Assembly: GCF_001990485.1 (NCBI RefSeq)
Contig: NZ_LBFC01000003.1
Coordinates: 50,834 to 114,833 of the forward strand
Reading direction: 5' to 3'
Origin: Thermosipho affectus
GTDB lineage: Bacteria; Thermotogota; Thermotogae; Thermotogales; Fervidobacteriaceae
DNA length: 64,000 bases
A program made the translations under genes and the position numbers. This document shows, piece after piece, positions 35,418-45,342 of the stretch. The stretch's first letter is position 1. Every line of letters starts with the position of its first letter. The notes below the pieces were generated by a model. That model was not told the DNA's origin. It was given only the letters and a program-made list of their open reading frames with translations, and made no database searches.

Positions 35418-37367
35418 TTATAACCCCCTTACAATTGTCATTAAGACTATAGAGGTAATTGCCATCAATTTAATCAAAATATTGATAGAAGGGCCAGAAG
35501 TATCTTTGTATGGATCTCCTACTGTATCACCAACGACTGTTGCTTTATGCGCAAAAGAACCCTTTCCTCCAAAATTTCCCTCTTCAACAAATTTTTTTGC
35601 ATTATCCCAAGCTCCACCTGAATTTGCCATAAATATTGCAAGCATTACACCAGACACAGTTGCACCGATCAAAAGACCACCAACTCCAATCGCTCCAAAA
35701 GAAATATAAATCAAAACAGGTGATAACACCGCAAGCACAGCTGGTAAAACCATTCTTTTCAAAGCACCTTTTGTGGCAATTTGAATACATCTTTGATAAT
35801 CTGGATCTTGCGTTCCCGTCAAAATACCCGGAATTTCTTTAATTTGCCTTCTTATTTCTTTAACCATATCATCTGCCGCATCACCAACTGCATGCATGGT
35901 CAATGCAGAGAAGAAAAACGGAAGCATACCACCAATAAGTGCCCCTAAAAATAAATACGTATTACTCAAATTTACAGAGGAAATTTCAGATAATTCACTA
36001 AAATTAGCAAATAAAGCCAAAGCAGTTAACGCGGCAGAGCCTATTGCAAAACCCTTTCCCATAGCAGCTGTAGTATTTCCCACTGCATCCAATGAGTCGG
36101 TAATTTCTCTTACGCTTGGATCTAATCCCGCCATTTGCGCAATACCACCTGCATTATCAGCAATTGGACCATATGCATCAACTGATAAACTAATTCCCAA
36201 AGTTGAAAGCATACCAACTCCTGCAAGTGCTACACCAAATAATCCTAAAATTTTATAAGCCAGAATAACTGCAACGGCAATCAATAATGTGATTATAAAA
36301 GTTGATTCCATTCCCAAAGCTGTACCACTTATTATAACGTTAGCAGGTCCCATCATACCAGTCTTTGCAAGTTTTTGTACCTTCTTACCAGAAGTATACC
36401 ATTCTGTTATAATTCCAATTAACAATCCCACTATTACACCAAAAAACACCACAAAAAATAATTTTAGCCATTCAATATATACGCTGTAAACAAAAGTCAT
36501 CGATAAAGTTAAAATTCCAGAAAAAATCGTACCAACTCTCAAAGTTTTTGCAGGATTATCTGACTTTTCAGCCTTCAATAATGTATAGATTATTCCAATA
36601 ATTGAAGAAATTAATCCAAAAATCACAACAAATACCACTGATAAAAATCCTTTTTCTTTAAAGAAGATATTTCCCAATACAATCGCAGAGAAAATTGAAC
36701 CTACATACGATTCGTACAAGTCTGCACCCATTCCTGCAACGTCACCTACATTATCTCCAACATTATCCGCGATTACAGCGGGGTTTCTCGGATCATCTTC
36801 TGGAAGATTGGCTTCTGTTTTTCCTACAATATCTGCTCCAACATCCGCAGCTTTTGTATAAATTCCTCCTCCAACCCTTGCAAATAACGCAACAAAAGAT
36901 GCGCCAAGTGAATAGTAACTTATTAACTCTATATCCCTAGTAACATAATAGGTTATAGCAAGACCTAAAATTCCCAAAGTGGATACAGTTAGCCCCATAA
37001 CTGCACCACCTGAGAACGATATTTTCAAAGCTTTTCCTAAACCTTCTGTTGCAGCCCATGCAGTTCTTGCATTTGCCCTAGTAGCTATAGACATCCCAAA
37101 ATATCCAGCAGCTACTGAAAAAAGAGCACCAACAAGCAAAGAAATGCTCGCCTTATACCCCATAAGAAACAAAAACAAAATTGAAAGGGCAAAAATTACC
37201 GGGAAAAACACCTTATACTCTTGGAGCAAAAAAGATTTTGCACCTTTCTGGATAATACTAGATAATTGAGTGGTTTTTTCATTACCAGATGAATACTCTA
37301 ATATTCTAAAAGATAGAAAAATAATAAATCCAAGAGAAATAAACCCCAAATACAAAAAGTAGGCCAA
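35418..37367 (-). CDS. hppA: Membrane-bound ion-translocating pyrophosphatase
   Basis: A 649-residue protein of about 16 helices. DVGADIVGKTEANLPEDDPR and NVGDNVGDVAGMGADLYESY (about 180-220) are the pyrophosphate-binding loops, and SVDAYGPIADNAGGIAQMAG and VVGDTVGDPYKDTSGPS lie later. The GNTTAAMGKG segment has Ala at the site that marks K+-dependent enzymes (Lys in K+-independent ones). The T. maritima homologue pumps Na+, so Na+ export is the likely coupling here, but this is inferred. The start is TTG with AAAGGGGTG upstream. A terminator separates it from secF upstream; the PFK homologue follows 1 nt after the stop. Confidence 0.95.
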   Translation of the reverse strand: MAYFLYLGFISLGFIIFLSFRILEYSSGNEKTTQLSSIIQKGAKSFLLQEYKVFFPVIFALSILFLFLMGYKASISLLVGALFSVAAGYFGMSIATRANARTAWAATEGLGKALKISFSGGAVMGLTVSTLGILGLAITYYVTRDIELISYYSLGASFVALFARVGGGIYTKAADVGADIVGKTEANLPEDDPRNPAVIADNVGDNVGDVAGMGADLYESYVGSIFSAIVLGNIFFKEKGFLSVVFVVIFGLISSIIGIIYTLLKAEKSDNPAKTLRVGTIFSGILTLSMTFVYSVYIEWLKLFFVVFFGVIVGLLIGIITEWYTSGKKVQKLAKTGMMGPANVIISGTALGMESTFIITLLIAVAVILAYKILGLFGVALAGVGMLSTLGISLSVDAYGPIADNAGGIAQMAGLDPSVREITDSLDAVGNTTAAMGKGFAIGSAALTALALFANFSELSEISSVNLSNTYLFLGALIGGMLPFFFSALTMHAVGDAADDMVKEIRRQIKEIPGILTGTQDPDYQRCIQIATKGALKRMVLPAVLAVLSPVLIYISFGAIGVGGLLIGATVSGVMLAIFMANSGGAWDNAKKFVEEGNFGGKGSFAHKATVVGDTVGDPYKDTSGPSINILIKLMAITSIVLMTIVRGL

Positions 37368-37390
37368 AATATCACCCCTTTAGAGAAAAT

Positions 37391-37410
37391 TGAGGGCCTT
37401 TTCGCCCTCA
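37391..37410 (-). terminator. Terminator after secF
   Basis: Stem TGAGGGC/GCCCTCA (37391-37397 with 37404-37410), 6-nt loop, followed on the minus strand by ATTTTCTCT. It starts 2 nt after the secF stop and separates the long minus-strand run from hppA. Confidence 0.85.
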
Positions 37411-37412
37411 TT

Positions 37413-38321
37413 TTATCTTTTTATCCACTTTATAACTACAGGACTTGCTATATAAAGCGATGAATAAGTTCCAACTACCGTGCCTATAGTCATTCCAAAT
37501 GCAAAAGGTTTAATGCTATTTCCAGAGAATAGCAATAAAACAAATATAACTATAAACGTGGTGAGTGATGTATTTATAGTCCTTTTAATAACCTGATTTA
37601 TACTATCATTAACTATATTTTCTATACTTTTTCCTCTAGCTCTCTTTAAATTCTCTCTTATCCTATCATACACAACAATTGTATCGTTAAGTGAATAACC
37701 TATAAGTGTTAAAACAGCTGCAATTGCCGCAACATTAAGTTCGTAATTAAAAAATGAGAAGAATCCCAATGTGATTATAACATCGTGGATAAGTGCAACA
37801 ATCGCACCTACTCCAAATACAAATTGGAACCTCAAAGTTATGTACAATAAGATTGCAAGTAAAGTAAATACAACTGCCTTCCAGGTTAGATTTTTAATTT
37901 CTTTAGCTGCATAACCACTGGTTTCGTTAAATCCAATTACATTTGCAACCTTCCCTTTTTCTTTAAATGCTTCAACAATTTTTTTACTAACCATATCTTT
38001 TTCTTCTCCAGAATAAACTCTCAACTTTCCTTTTTCATCAAGTGGGGAAACAACTATGGAAAATTTCGTTATATCTTTTGGATCATCAATACTCCTTATT
38101 TGAGTTACCCTTGCATTTTCAAACTCTGGTGCCAAGTTTTTTATTACATTTCTCACATATGCCTCATCTACAACATCGTTAACACTCAAGATAATCTCTG
38201 AACCACCCAGAAATTCTACACCAAGGTAAAATCCTTTAGTAAATATACTCACAAGAGATGCCGCAACCAAAATTATAGAAAGTATTATAAAAACATTCTT
38301 TTTTCCAACAAAATCTATCAT
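37413..38321 (-). CDS. secF: Protein translocase subunit SecF
   Basis: A 302-residue, six-helix RND-fold protein. GVEFLGGSEI near residue 33 is the SecF opening of the periplasmic domain, and TLIGYSLNDTIVVYDRIREN (about 200-220) is the signature. It works with SecD and YajC to drive late protein export using the ion gradient. The ATG overlaps the secD stop (ATGA) with GGAGGTG upstream. Confidence 0.97.
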   Translation of the reverse strand: MIDFVGKKNVFIILSIILVAASLVSIFTKGFYLGVEFLGGSEIILSVNDVVDEAYVRNVIKNLAPEFENARVTQIRSIDDPKDITKFSIVVSPLDEKGKLRVYSGEEKDMVSKKIVEAFKEKGKVANVIGFNETSGYAAKEIKNLTWKAVVFTLLAILLYITLRFQFVFGVGAIVALIHDVIITLGFFSFFNYELNVAAIAAVLTLIGYSLNDTIVVYDRIRENLKRARGKSIENIVNDSINQVIKRTINTSLTTFIVIFVLLLFSGNSIKPFAFGMTIGTVVGTYSSLYIASPVVIKWIKR

Positions 38322-39751
38322 GCCTTGGCACCTCCTTTGCCAACACTTTTAACCTTAATCCCACCGGAAAATAGTTCTAAGAAAAATCTCGAGACTATCA
38401 AATTAACAAACAAACTACCCAAAACACCTATAATTAAAGTAATGGCAAAACCTTTTACAGTACCTGTGCCAAAATAATAAAGGAAAAGTCCAGCAATTAT
38501 CGTTGTAAGATTTGCATCAAAGAGTGTAATAAATGATTTTGAAAAGGCTGTCGAAATTGCAGCTTTTACTGAACTTCCCTTTCTTAATTCTTCCTTTATT
38601 CTTTCATAAATTATTATATTTCCATCAACAGTTGTACCAATAGTCAAAATAATACCTGCTATACCAGGTAACGTTAAAATTGAACCAGTTACCGCCAAAA
38701 TTCCAAGCAATAAGAATGTATTATACAACAATGCAATATCTGCAACGATTCCCATAACTCCATAAAATACTATCATATACACAAGAACAATAACAACACC
38801 AACTATACCCGCTTTTATTGACGCCTCAATTATATCTTTTCCAAGCAAAGGTGCAACCCATCCAGATGAAACTTTCTCTAACCTTGCAGGAAGCGCTCCA
38901 CTCTTTAAAATTGCAGCCAATTGTTTTGCTTCATCCAATGTAAAGTTTCCCTTAATTAACGCACTACCATCTGTTATCTTTGCAGTAACAAATCCCGCAA
39001 ATTGCACTCTATTATCCAAAACAATTGCTAATCTCTTTTTTAATGCTTGTTTATATGCAATTCCTCCTTGATTAAGTAATTCTTCTGGTACATAAAGTTT
39101 TTCCGTTATTCTCTTAAATACATCCACATAAGCTTTATCCATCTTAAAGGTTACAACATAACCAGCTACATTATTTCTGTCAACTTGTGGTATTGCCTCA
39201 ACAATCTTTGGTGAAACAAGTTTTAAACTGGAAATATTAGCAATCTCTTTTTTGACAAGGTACCACTTCTTACCTTCCCTATCAAGCAACCACTCTGCTT
39301 TCTCTCTTTTGGCTTCGTTTGTTAATTCTGGATCTATTTTTGGATTTGTGCTTGTCTCATCAACTACTTGACCAAACCAAAGTATACCTGTAGAACCGAT
39401 TAGTTGTTCTGCTCTAGCGGTATCTGTAGCCCCTGGAATTTCAACAATAATAAATGTGTTTTCTTCTCTAAACGTCTGTTTAACCACAGCTTCGGTATAA
39501 TTTGCCATATCAAGTCTATTTCTTAAAACAGTCCAGACATCTTCCGCAATCTGTGATGGATTTTCTACAGATTTGTCGATATCAACTTTGTATTCAATTC
39601 TTGCTCCTCCACTAATATCAAGTCCTAATCTTATTCTGTTAAATAAACTTGCAAATCCTCTATATCCATTTGAAGTAGGCCAAAGTAAGGATACAAAAGC
39701 AAGTGCAATAACTATCAATGTTATTACGCCTCTGACTTTATTTTCTTTCAT
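38318..39751 (-). CDS. secD: Protein translocase subunit SecD
   Basis: A 477-residue protein with one N-terminal helix, a large periplasmic P1 domain (RLGLDISGGARIEYKV, later VVKQTFREENTFIIVEIPG) and five C-terminal helices. TIGTTVDGNIIIYERIKEEL near residue 380 is the SecD signature. It is followed by secF and preceded by yajC, the standard order. GGGGAGG precedes the ATG. Confidence 0.97.
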   Translation of the reverse strand: MKENKVRGVITLIVIALAFVSLLWPTSNGYRGFASLFNRIRLGLDISGGARIEYKVDIDKSVENPSQIAEDVWTVLRNRLDMANYTEAVVKQTFREENTFIIVEIPGATDTARAEQLIGSTGILWFGQVVDETSTNPKIDPELTNEAKREKAEWLLDREGKKWYLVKKEIANISSLKLVSPKIVEAIPQVDRNNVAGYVVTFKMDKAYVDVFKRITEKLYVPEELLNQGGIAYKQALKKRLAIVLDNRVQFAGFVTAKITDGSALIKGNFTLDEAKQLAAILKSGALPARLEKVSSGWVAPLLGKDIIEASIKAGIVGVVIVLVYMIVFYGVMGIVADIALLYNTFLLLGILAVTGSILTLPGIAGIILTIGTTVDGNIIIYERIKEELRKGSSVKAAISTAFSKSFITLFDANLTTIIAGLFLYYFGTGTVKGFAITLIIGVLGSLFVNLIVSRFFLELFSGGIKVKSVGKGGAKA

Positions 39752-39773
39752 CTAAATACCTCCCCTTGGTTTA

Positions 39774-40127
39774 TTATTCCTCCTTGTTTTTTATTACTTT
39801 TGCTACATAAACCTTTGCAATTTCAAGTTCAGTTGTATTGTTACTTTTTATTTTTAGTGTATCTTTTTTTACATCTATAACCTTTCCTACAATACCGCCA
39901 GAGGTAATAACAGTATCTCCCCTCTTAATTTCAGAAATCATTTGTTTAAATTGTTTTTCCCTCTTTTTTTGAGGTAAAATCACCAAAAAATACATCATTA
40001 CAAAGAAAATGAGTAAAAGGAATAACATTTGAAAAAGTCCACTCGCAGCACTTGGAGCAGCCGCTGCTCCCGGATTGGACACTCCAGCAGATGGATCAGG
40101 TACACCTGAATAAACAAAATTTGACAT
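39774..40127 (-). CDS. yajC: Preprotein translocase subunit YajC
   Basis: A 117-residue protein with an unusually long Ala/Pro/Ser-rich N-terminal tail (1-30), a membrane helix (about 31-52) and the YajC cytoplasmic domain (LPQKKREKQFKQMISEIKRG, then VITSGGIVGKVIDV). It associates with SecDF. AGGAGGTG precedes the ATG. It is 22 nt upstream of secD. Confidence 0.95.
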   Translation of the reverse strand: MSNFVYSGVPDPSAGVSNPGAAAAPSAASGLFQMLFLLLIFFVMMYFLVILPQKKREKQFKQMISEIKRGDTVITSGGIVGKVIDVKKDTLKIKSNNTTELEIAKVYVAKVIKNKEE

Positions 40128-40145
40128 AAAAACACCTCCTATATT

Positions 40146-40961
40146 TTAAAAATTTATTCTTTCTGCAGCTTTAACAAGATGCTCCATTAATAATACAGTT
40201 GTAATTTTTCCCACACCTCCAGGTACAGGTGTAACTTTTGCAATATCGGAAACTTCCTTAGCAACATCCCCCACAATACCATTCTCCGTAACATTTATTC
40301 CCACATCTATAACCACGGCATTTTCCTTAACCATTTCTTTGGTTATGAGTTCAGGCCTTCCCGCAGCAGCAACTACAATATCTGCCTTCTTTGTAAATTC
40401 TGAAAGATTTTTCGTTTTTGTATGACAGACAGTCACCGTAGCACTTCTATCACGCCTCAACAACATTAAAGACAGTGGTTTTCCAACCGTATTACTTCTT
40501 CCCACAATTACTACATTTTTCCCAATAATTTCCGTATAACTTTCCAAAATCTTTATCACTGCTTCGGCTGTACATGGTGCAAAAAACTCTTCTCCATATG
40601 CAAGCATCCCCAAATTATACGGATGTCTACCTTCTATATCTTTTCTCGGGTCCAAATTTTCAAAAACTTCCATTTCATCAACATCAGGCAGTGGATGCGT
40701 TACAAATATACCATCTATTTCTTCATCATCTGAAAAACTTCTTAGCAATTTAATAACGTGCTGTGGTGTTTTTCCCTCTATAATCTCATAATCCAATCCA
40801 AACCGCTTAGCAGATTTCTCTTGACTTCTCAAATAACTTATTGTAGATGAATCAGGTTTGTATGTAACTACAACAAGTTTTGGCTCTCTTCTTAACTTTT
40901 CAATCCTTTTTAAAAGCTCACTTCTAATTTGTGTATACAAAGGTTTTACGTCAATATACAT
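40146..40961 (-). CDS. folD: Methylene-tetrahydrofolate dehydrogenase/cyclohydrolase
   Basis: A 271-residue bifunctional enzyme that interconverts methylene-, methenyl- and formyl-THF. Family features: YLRSQEKSAKRFGLDYE (with the catalytic Lys in the region TISYLRSQEKSA), IDGIFVTHPLPD, VVIVGRSNTVGKPLSLMLL (NADP site) and TPVPGGVGKITTVLL at the C-terminus. It provides the folate step that would receive one-carbon units from glycine cleavage. The ATG at 40961 is preferred to the TTG at 40964 on spacing from AAAGGGGG. Confidence 0.95.
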   Translation of the reverse strand: MYIDVKPLYTQIRSELLKRIEKLRREPKLVVVTYKPDSSTISYLRSQEKSAKRFGLDYEIIEGKTPQHVIKLLRSFSDDEEIDGIFVTHPLPDVDEMEVFENLDPRKDIEGRHPYNLGMLAYGEEFFAPCTAEAVIKILESYTEIIGKNVVIVGRSNTVGKPLSLMLLRRDRSATVTVCHTKTKNLSEFTKKADIVVAAAGRPELITKEMVKENAVVIDVGINVTENGIVGDVAKEVSDIAKVTPVPGGVGKITTVLLMEHLVKAAERINF

Positions 40962-40974
40962 CAAAATCCCCCTT

Positions 40975-41322
40975 TTAAAATTTTTTAATTGGCTTTACCC
41001 CCTTTGAATATAATATCCCACAAGCTTCGAACATCCCCATTTTGGTTCTCAAAAGTCTAACACCATTTAATTGAGCAACTCTTATCGTTTCGGGCATTAT
41101 TTCTCTATTTCTAACTATTATAACAGCCGGAATTCCAACCACGCCGGCAGTTCTAACACATTGTGGAGTGGCAAGCCCTGTAATTAAAAGCGATCCTTCC
41201 TCACCAAAGGCTAATACATCGCTCATCAAGTCAGATGCAGCAACTTTCTCGATTTCAATTTCCAAATCACCATTTACTAGCACTTCTGCATTTAAAAGTT
41301 GAGCAATTTCTGATAATTTCAC
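40975..41322 (-). CDS. DRTGG-domain protein
   Basis: A 115-residue protein that is all DRTGG domain, a small alpha/beta fold found between CBS or AAA domains and alone in Thermotogales and clostridia. [17 protein letters not shown] opens the domain, and the central block is [20 protein letters not shown]. The family has no established activity. The GTG start overlaps the thyX stop (GTGA). Confidence 0.8.
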   Translation of the reverse strand: MKLSEIAQLLNAEVLVNGDLEIEIEKVAASDLMSDVLAFGEEGSLLITGLATPQCVRTAGVVGIPAVIIVRNREIMPETIRVAQLNGVRLLRTKMGMFEACGILYSKGVKPIKKF

Positions 41323-42008
41323 AATTCCACCCCTTTTAAAATATCTCCTCTGTAATTAAATTTCAAAAACGCCTCAAATGTCCATGGACATTTTTCCTTA
41401 AATATCTCTGCAATCTTTATTGCATATTGCTGTATTTCAAATTGCGCATGAGAATCTGCACGCAAATTTAAAAAATTCATCAAGCTCCTTGCATTAACAG
41501 TCCAATAAAATTGCGTATAAGATGACATTGGAAGAACTATCCTAGCCATTTCCCTTGCAACTCCTATTTTTAATAGCTCTTTATACGCTCTATAAGAATC
41601 TTCTATCGCTTTATTTATCAATTCAAGCGCCATATTTTTTAAATCCTCATCTTCAACCTTTACCGCTTTTTGTTTATCTTCTTTTACATTTTTTCTTATG
41701 TGATTTGGTATATAAAATTCATCTTTTAGCTCTGTATATCTTAAACTTGCTTCGTTAAAAGACCCTATTCTATGTCTAAACCACTGTCTTGCAACAAAAA
41801 TAGGAGTTTTTACATGAAATGTGAAAACAATATGCTCAAAAGGAGTCTCATGTTTATGCTCCATTAGATAAAAAATCAATTTTTTATCCTTATCAGGTGT
41901 CTTAATCCCCTTACCATATGAAACACGTGCAGCCTTTACAGCAGAATAATCATCACCCAAAATATCAACTAATCTTAAAAATCCTTTATCTAGCACCTTA
42001 TATTCCAA
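41319..42008 (-). CDS. thyX: Flavin-dependent thymidylate synthase
   Basis: A 229-residue ThyX. The motif [14 protein letters not shown] (78-91) matches RHRxxSxNExSxRY, and [15 protein letters not shown] precedes it; [15 protein letters not shown] with the late Arg is near residue 183. It makes dTMP with FAD and methylene-THF, releasing THF, which connects it to folD nearby. The start is TTG, overlapping the rnhB 3' end by 11 nt, with GGGGGTG upstream. Confidence 0.97.
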   Translation of the reverse strand: MEYKVLDKGFLRLVDILGDDYSAVKAARVSYGKGIKTPDKDKKLIFYLMEHKHETPFEHIVFTFHVKTPIFVARQWFRHRIGSFNEASLRYTELKDEFYIPNHIRKNVKEDKQKAVKVEDEDLKNMALELINKAIEDSYRAYKELLKIGVAREMARIVLPMSSYTQFYWTVNARSLMNFLNLRADSHAQFEIQQYAIKIAEIFKEKCPWTFEAFLKFNYRGDILKGVEL

Positions 42009-42648
42009 AAAGAGGCACCCCCATTTTCTTAACTATTATTCTATATCTTTCTTCATCTATAATACCACTTTTATACCATTCTTCAAGTTCATTAATCTTT
42101 ATTAAATTCACAACAGGTTTAAAAGTCAACCTATGTTCTGGAGTAAGTCCATATTTTTCTATTAAATCTATGTGCAATTTTGTAGGATAACCTTTATGTC
42201 TTTCAAATAAATAATTTGAAAACCTCTTAGAATAGAAATTAAGTATTCTATCTCTAATGACCTTTGCAACAATTGAAGCGGCAGAAATTTCTTTTACAAG
42301 AAGATCACCTTTAATAATACATTTATACAGATATTTCAATTTTAAGTTTTTTCCGTCTACTAATACTAAATCGAAATCTACTTTCCTTCTTAACATATCA
42401 AGTGCCCTGTTCATTGCAAGCTCAGTTGCATGCAATATATTCAATTTATCAATCTCAGCAGGTGTTGCAATTCCGATACCAAAAAATGAATTTTTCAATA
42501 TCTCAAAAAATAATTTTTCTCTACTTTTAGCGGTTAATTTCTTTGAATCGTTTATCCCTTCAACATCGTTAGTTAGAACAACGGCACCTGCAACAACAGG
42601 TCCAAATAATGGGCCTCTACCTGCTTCATCTACACCTGCAACTATCAT
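41998..42648 (-). CDS. rnhB: Ribonuclease HII
   Basis: A 216-residue enzyme that cuts RNA of RNA-DNA hybrids and single ribonucleotides. [20 protein letters not shown] (3-22) has the first catalytic Asp-Glu pair, [11 protein letters not shown] the third Asp, and [15 protein letters not shown] the GR-type terminus; [20 protein letters not shown] follows. The ATG overlaps the preceding lipoprotein gene stop. Confidence 0.96.
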   Translation of the reverse strand: MIVAGVDEAGRGPLFGPVVAGAVVLTNDVEGINDSKKLTAKSREKLFFEILKNSFFGIGIATPAEIDKLNILHATELAMNRALDMLRRKVDFDLVLVDGKNLKLKYLYKCIIKGDLLVKEISAASIVAKVIRDRILNFYSKRFSNYLFERHKGYPTKLHIDLIEKYGLTPEHRLTFKPVVNLIKINELEEWYKSGIIDEERYRIIVKKMGVPLFGI

Positions 42649-43121
42649 ATTATCGCTCCGTAAACTTTATCTATATAGCCTAAAAAATCTTTTACATCTT
42701 TGCCGGTGATTATAAACAGCCAATTGTCTTTCCACCAAGCAACTATATCAATCGCCTTATACCTCATTTGAAAATATCCTCGATCAAATAAACTATATGT
42801 TAAATAATTCAACTTTAAGGGGCTACCAAACTGATTTTTAAATCTTTTCCAATTTTCCTTTGCACGCAACTTATCATTATACTTAAATACATAAAATGTA
42901 CCATTAAATCCATCAAATATTCCATATAATCCCCTTCCAAGTTCTACACCATAAATCTCTTCAATTTCACCAATTGAAACAAGTGGATATTCAAAACTAT
43001 CTAAAAGCAAAATCGCGCTTTTTTCCGAAAAACTTCCAGGCAAAGAAGGGGTTTTAAATAAAATACCACAACTTGAAATTAAAAGCACTAATGAAATGAT
43101 TAAAATCCAAAATTTTTTCAT
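42645..43121 (-). CDS. Small lipoprotein of unknown function
   Basis: A 158-residue protein with a lipoprotein signal ([20 protein letters not shown], lipid-bearing Cys18). The mature part is mixed alpha/beta with many aromatic residues, containing [20 protein letters not shown] and [20 protein letters not shown]; no family was recognised. It probably sits on the cell envelope. It follows a lipase-like gene and overlaps rnhB. Confidence 0.75.
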   Translation of the reverse strand: MKKFWILIISLVLLISSCGILFKTPSLPGSFSEKSAILLLDSFEYPLVSIGEIEEIYGVELGRGLYGIFDGFNGTFYVFKYNDKLRAKENWKRFKNQFGSPLKLNYLTYSLFDRGYFQMRYKAIDIVAWWKDNWLFIITGKDVKDFLGYIDKVYGAII

Positions 43122-43124
43122 AGT

Positions 43125-44111
43125 TTATATACCCTCCCCTAAAAGTCCAAATAATTCCAATGCTTTCTTTATTATATCACGTCGCATTGCAAGGTCAGCG
43201 TGAGATGCCTTGAAAAATACATTTAAGTCCCCGTACGCACTTGCACTTATTGTTGGTACCATTCCATCATTCTCCAAAAAAACCGAATTTTTCGGATATA
43301 TGTTATCAATAACATATTTTAGAAAATAAAGTCCGACAAAACTTGGTAAGTGTGTTTCAAGGATTTTGTCTAGATCTGTTACGGTAAAATCTAACTTTCC
43401 AACAAAATTTATTACTCTAATATTTTTAGGAATTTTTGGATAATCTCTTCCAAAAACCAAATACTTATAATTAGGTGCCACAATATATCCTTTAAATAAG
43501 TTAGCTAGAAACAGTGCATATTTTATTAATTCGAACCTTTGCCCAATATATAAATCAAAAAAAGATTGATCAAAAGTTGCAATTTGTGCAAGTGGTGAAC
43601 CCAAATGTGGTGTCCCAGCAAAAATCACACATTTTATCTTTTTTGCAAAGTGTTCATCTTGCAAAGCATATTTTAATAAAATTCCACCCATACTATGTGC
43701 ATAGATAAAAAAACTGTCAAAGCCATCCGTTAAGTCTACTAATTCTTTTGAAATATTCTCAAGTGGCACATCCAAACTGGGATATAAAAAAAGGTAAAGT
43801 CCAACGTTTTCCGGTACTTCTTTTTTAAAAGTACTTATCATATTTTCTTTATAATAATCAATTTTTTCATCTACTTCTCTTGGTGAAATTCCATGGATAA
43901 GAATTATTTTCTTTTTTCCATCTTTTATCTTCAACAACTCAGGTTTAAAAGGATTCCAATCTTTTTCCTCAACTTTATCGTATTCAAAAAATGGTTTTAT
44001 TTTTATATCCAAACTTCTAAAAACAACTACACCTTTAAACTTATACTCATACAAAGTAGACGAAAACAAAAAACACGAAATTAAAACTAATAAAACAGAT
44101 AATCTTTTCAA
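43125..44111 (-). CDS. Exported lipase-like alpha/beta hydrolase
   Basis: A 328-residue protein with signal peptide (MKRLSVLLVLISCFLFSSTL). KKIILIHGISPREVD is the oxyanion strand, FFIYAHSMGGILLKYAL carries the nucleophile Ser (G/A-H-S-M-G), CVIFAGTPHLGSPLAQ follows, and ENDGMVPTISAS with FKASHADL gives the acid and His. This matches PGAP1/lipase-type esterases. TTG at 44111 is chosen because GAGGAGG is 6 nt upstream and a signal peptide begins there; a longer in-frame ATG overlaps the sir2 remnant. Confidence 0.83.
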   Translation of the reverse strand: MKRLSVLLVLISCFLFSSTLYEYKFKGVVVFRSLDIKIKPFFEYDKVEEKDWNPFKPELLKIKDGKKKIILIHGISPREVDEKIDYYKENMISTFKKEVPENVGLYLFLYPSLDVPLENISKELVDLTDGFDSFFIYAHSMGGILLKYALQDEHFAKKIKCVIFAGTPHLGSPLAQIATFDQSFFDLYIGQRFELIKYALFLANLFKGYIVAPNYKYLVFGRDYPKIPKNIRVINFVGKLDFTVTDLDKILETHLPSFVGLYFLKYVIDNIYPKNSVFLENDGMVPTISASAYGDLNVFFKASHADLAMRRDIIKKALELFGLLGEGI

Positions 44112-44112
44112 T

Positions 44113-44837
44113 TTATTCCTCCTCAAAATATCTAAAAAGTATCTTTGAAAATTCATTTAAATCCATGTGATATACAAGATCAGCAAACTCATCATATGAG
44201 GTACTATCCATATTAATTATAACCAAATTCCCTTGATTTTCTTTTATCAATAAAGGAAAAGAAGCAGCAGGATATACCTGCAAAGAACTTCCCATTACAA
44301 GTAATGTATTTGCTTCTTTTAAAAGACTATACGCATAATCGAGGTTTTTTACGTTTTCTCCAAAAAATACAATATCAGGTCTTATTATTCCACCACATTT
44401 ACAGTAATACTTTTCAGGAAAAGAATATTTTCTTCCACACCTTTCACAATAAAATCTGCTTGCATTTCCATGGATTTCAACTACATTTTTTGATCCTGCC
44501 TTAAAATGTAAATTATCTATATTTTGAGTAATAATACCTATTAAATATCCCAAATCTTCTAACCTTTTAAATATCCCAAATCTTCTAACCTTGCAAGTAA
44601 TCTGTGTGAAATATTACACTTTGCTTTATACATTTTACTAAATTCTTTCTTTACGAAGTCATAGAACTTTTCAGGATATCTTTTAAAAAATCCATAATCA
44701 AAAATTTCATGACCGTATCTTTCGTACAATCCATTTTTTCCCCTAAAATCCGGAATACCACTATTTGTACTTATTCCAGCTCCAGTTAACGCAAGCACAT
44801 TCCCCGCTTTTATAATTTCAACTAATTCTTCGAGCAT
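44113..44837 (-). pseudogene. NAD-dependent deacylase (Sir2), broken by a 26-bp tandem duplication
   Basis: Both halves of a sirtuin are present in two frames. The first (from ATG 44837) has LTGAGISTNSGIPDFRG and ends at a TAG in the sequence GYLKG-stop; the second has ITQNIDNLHFKAGS, VEIHGN, the zinc-cysteine pairs (CERCGR, CKCGG), RPDIVFFGE and GSSLQVYPAAS. An exact 26-bp direct duplication (44541-44592) lies at the break. Removing one copy restores ARLEDLGYLIGIITQNIDN and one 232-codon frame, with (725-26) nt divisible by three. Sirtuins deacylate lysines using NAD+. As it stands only truncated products can be made, unless the slip reverts or is an assembly artefact. Confidence 0.9.
44541..44592. 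repeat. Exact 26-bp tandem duplication inside sir2
   Basis: Copies at 44541-44566 and 44567-44592 are identical, each beginning TTAAATATCCC and ending TCTAACCTT. The unit length is not a multiple of three, so it shifts the reading frame. Confidence 0.95.
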
Positions 44838-45342
44838 ATTCCCACCACACAATCAAAATAAAAACAGGTATAACCATTGATTTAAAGAAAAAAACCACTA
44901 ACAAGGCTAACCCTAAAACAATAATCTTTTGTTTATCCCATTTTTGTAATCTTACTATAGAATACAAAACTCCTAAAACAAGCCCTAAAATTGAAGCATA
45001 AATCCCGTTAAAAAGGGGAGAAAGTTCATTTGAATATTTTCCTACTAACGTACCGGCTAATACTATAACCAAAACCGGTGGAATCAAAACACCAAATACT
45101 GCAAATACGATTCCCCAAATCCCAAAAACTTCTTCACCTATTAAAATTGCCATATTAATTGCTATAGGGCCTGGCATAGATTGTGCAAGAGATAAAATTT
45201 TCCCAAATTTTTCATCATCCATATAATTTGAAAATTTTCTCTTAAAAATTGGAACCATAGCATAACCTCCGCCCAATGTTAAAGCGGAAGTAACAAAAAA
45301 TTTTGTAAAGATTTCCCAAAGTTTAGAATAATCCTTCTTCAT
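44818..45342 (-). CDS. Single-domain chromate transporter family protein (CHR)
   Basis: A 174-residue membrane protein with about six helices and the CHR signature TLGGGYAMVPIFKRKF near residue 23, followed by SLAQSMPGPIAINMAILIG. CHR proteins export chromate or related anions; short ones usually occur as gene pairs, but only one is here. The ATG at 45342 has better ribosome-site spacing than the ATG at 45348. It overlaps xseB upstream and sir2 downstream. Confidence 0.85.
   Translation of the reverse strand: MKKDYSKLWEIFTKFFVTSALTLGGGYAMVPIFKRKFSNYMDDEKFGKILSLAQSMPGPIAINMAILIGEEVFGIWGIVFAVFGVLIPPVLVIVLAGTLVGKYSNELSPLFNGIYASILGLVLGVLYSIVRLQKWDKQKIIVLGLALLVVFFFKSMVIPVFILIVWWEYARRIS

Noticed and set aside
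35482..37269. Plus-strand frames opposite hppA, up to 120 codons
   Set aside because: They are proline- and alanine-rich shadows of the complementary membrane-protein codons; hppA is clearly the coding strand.
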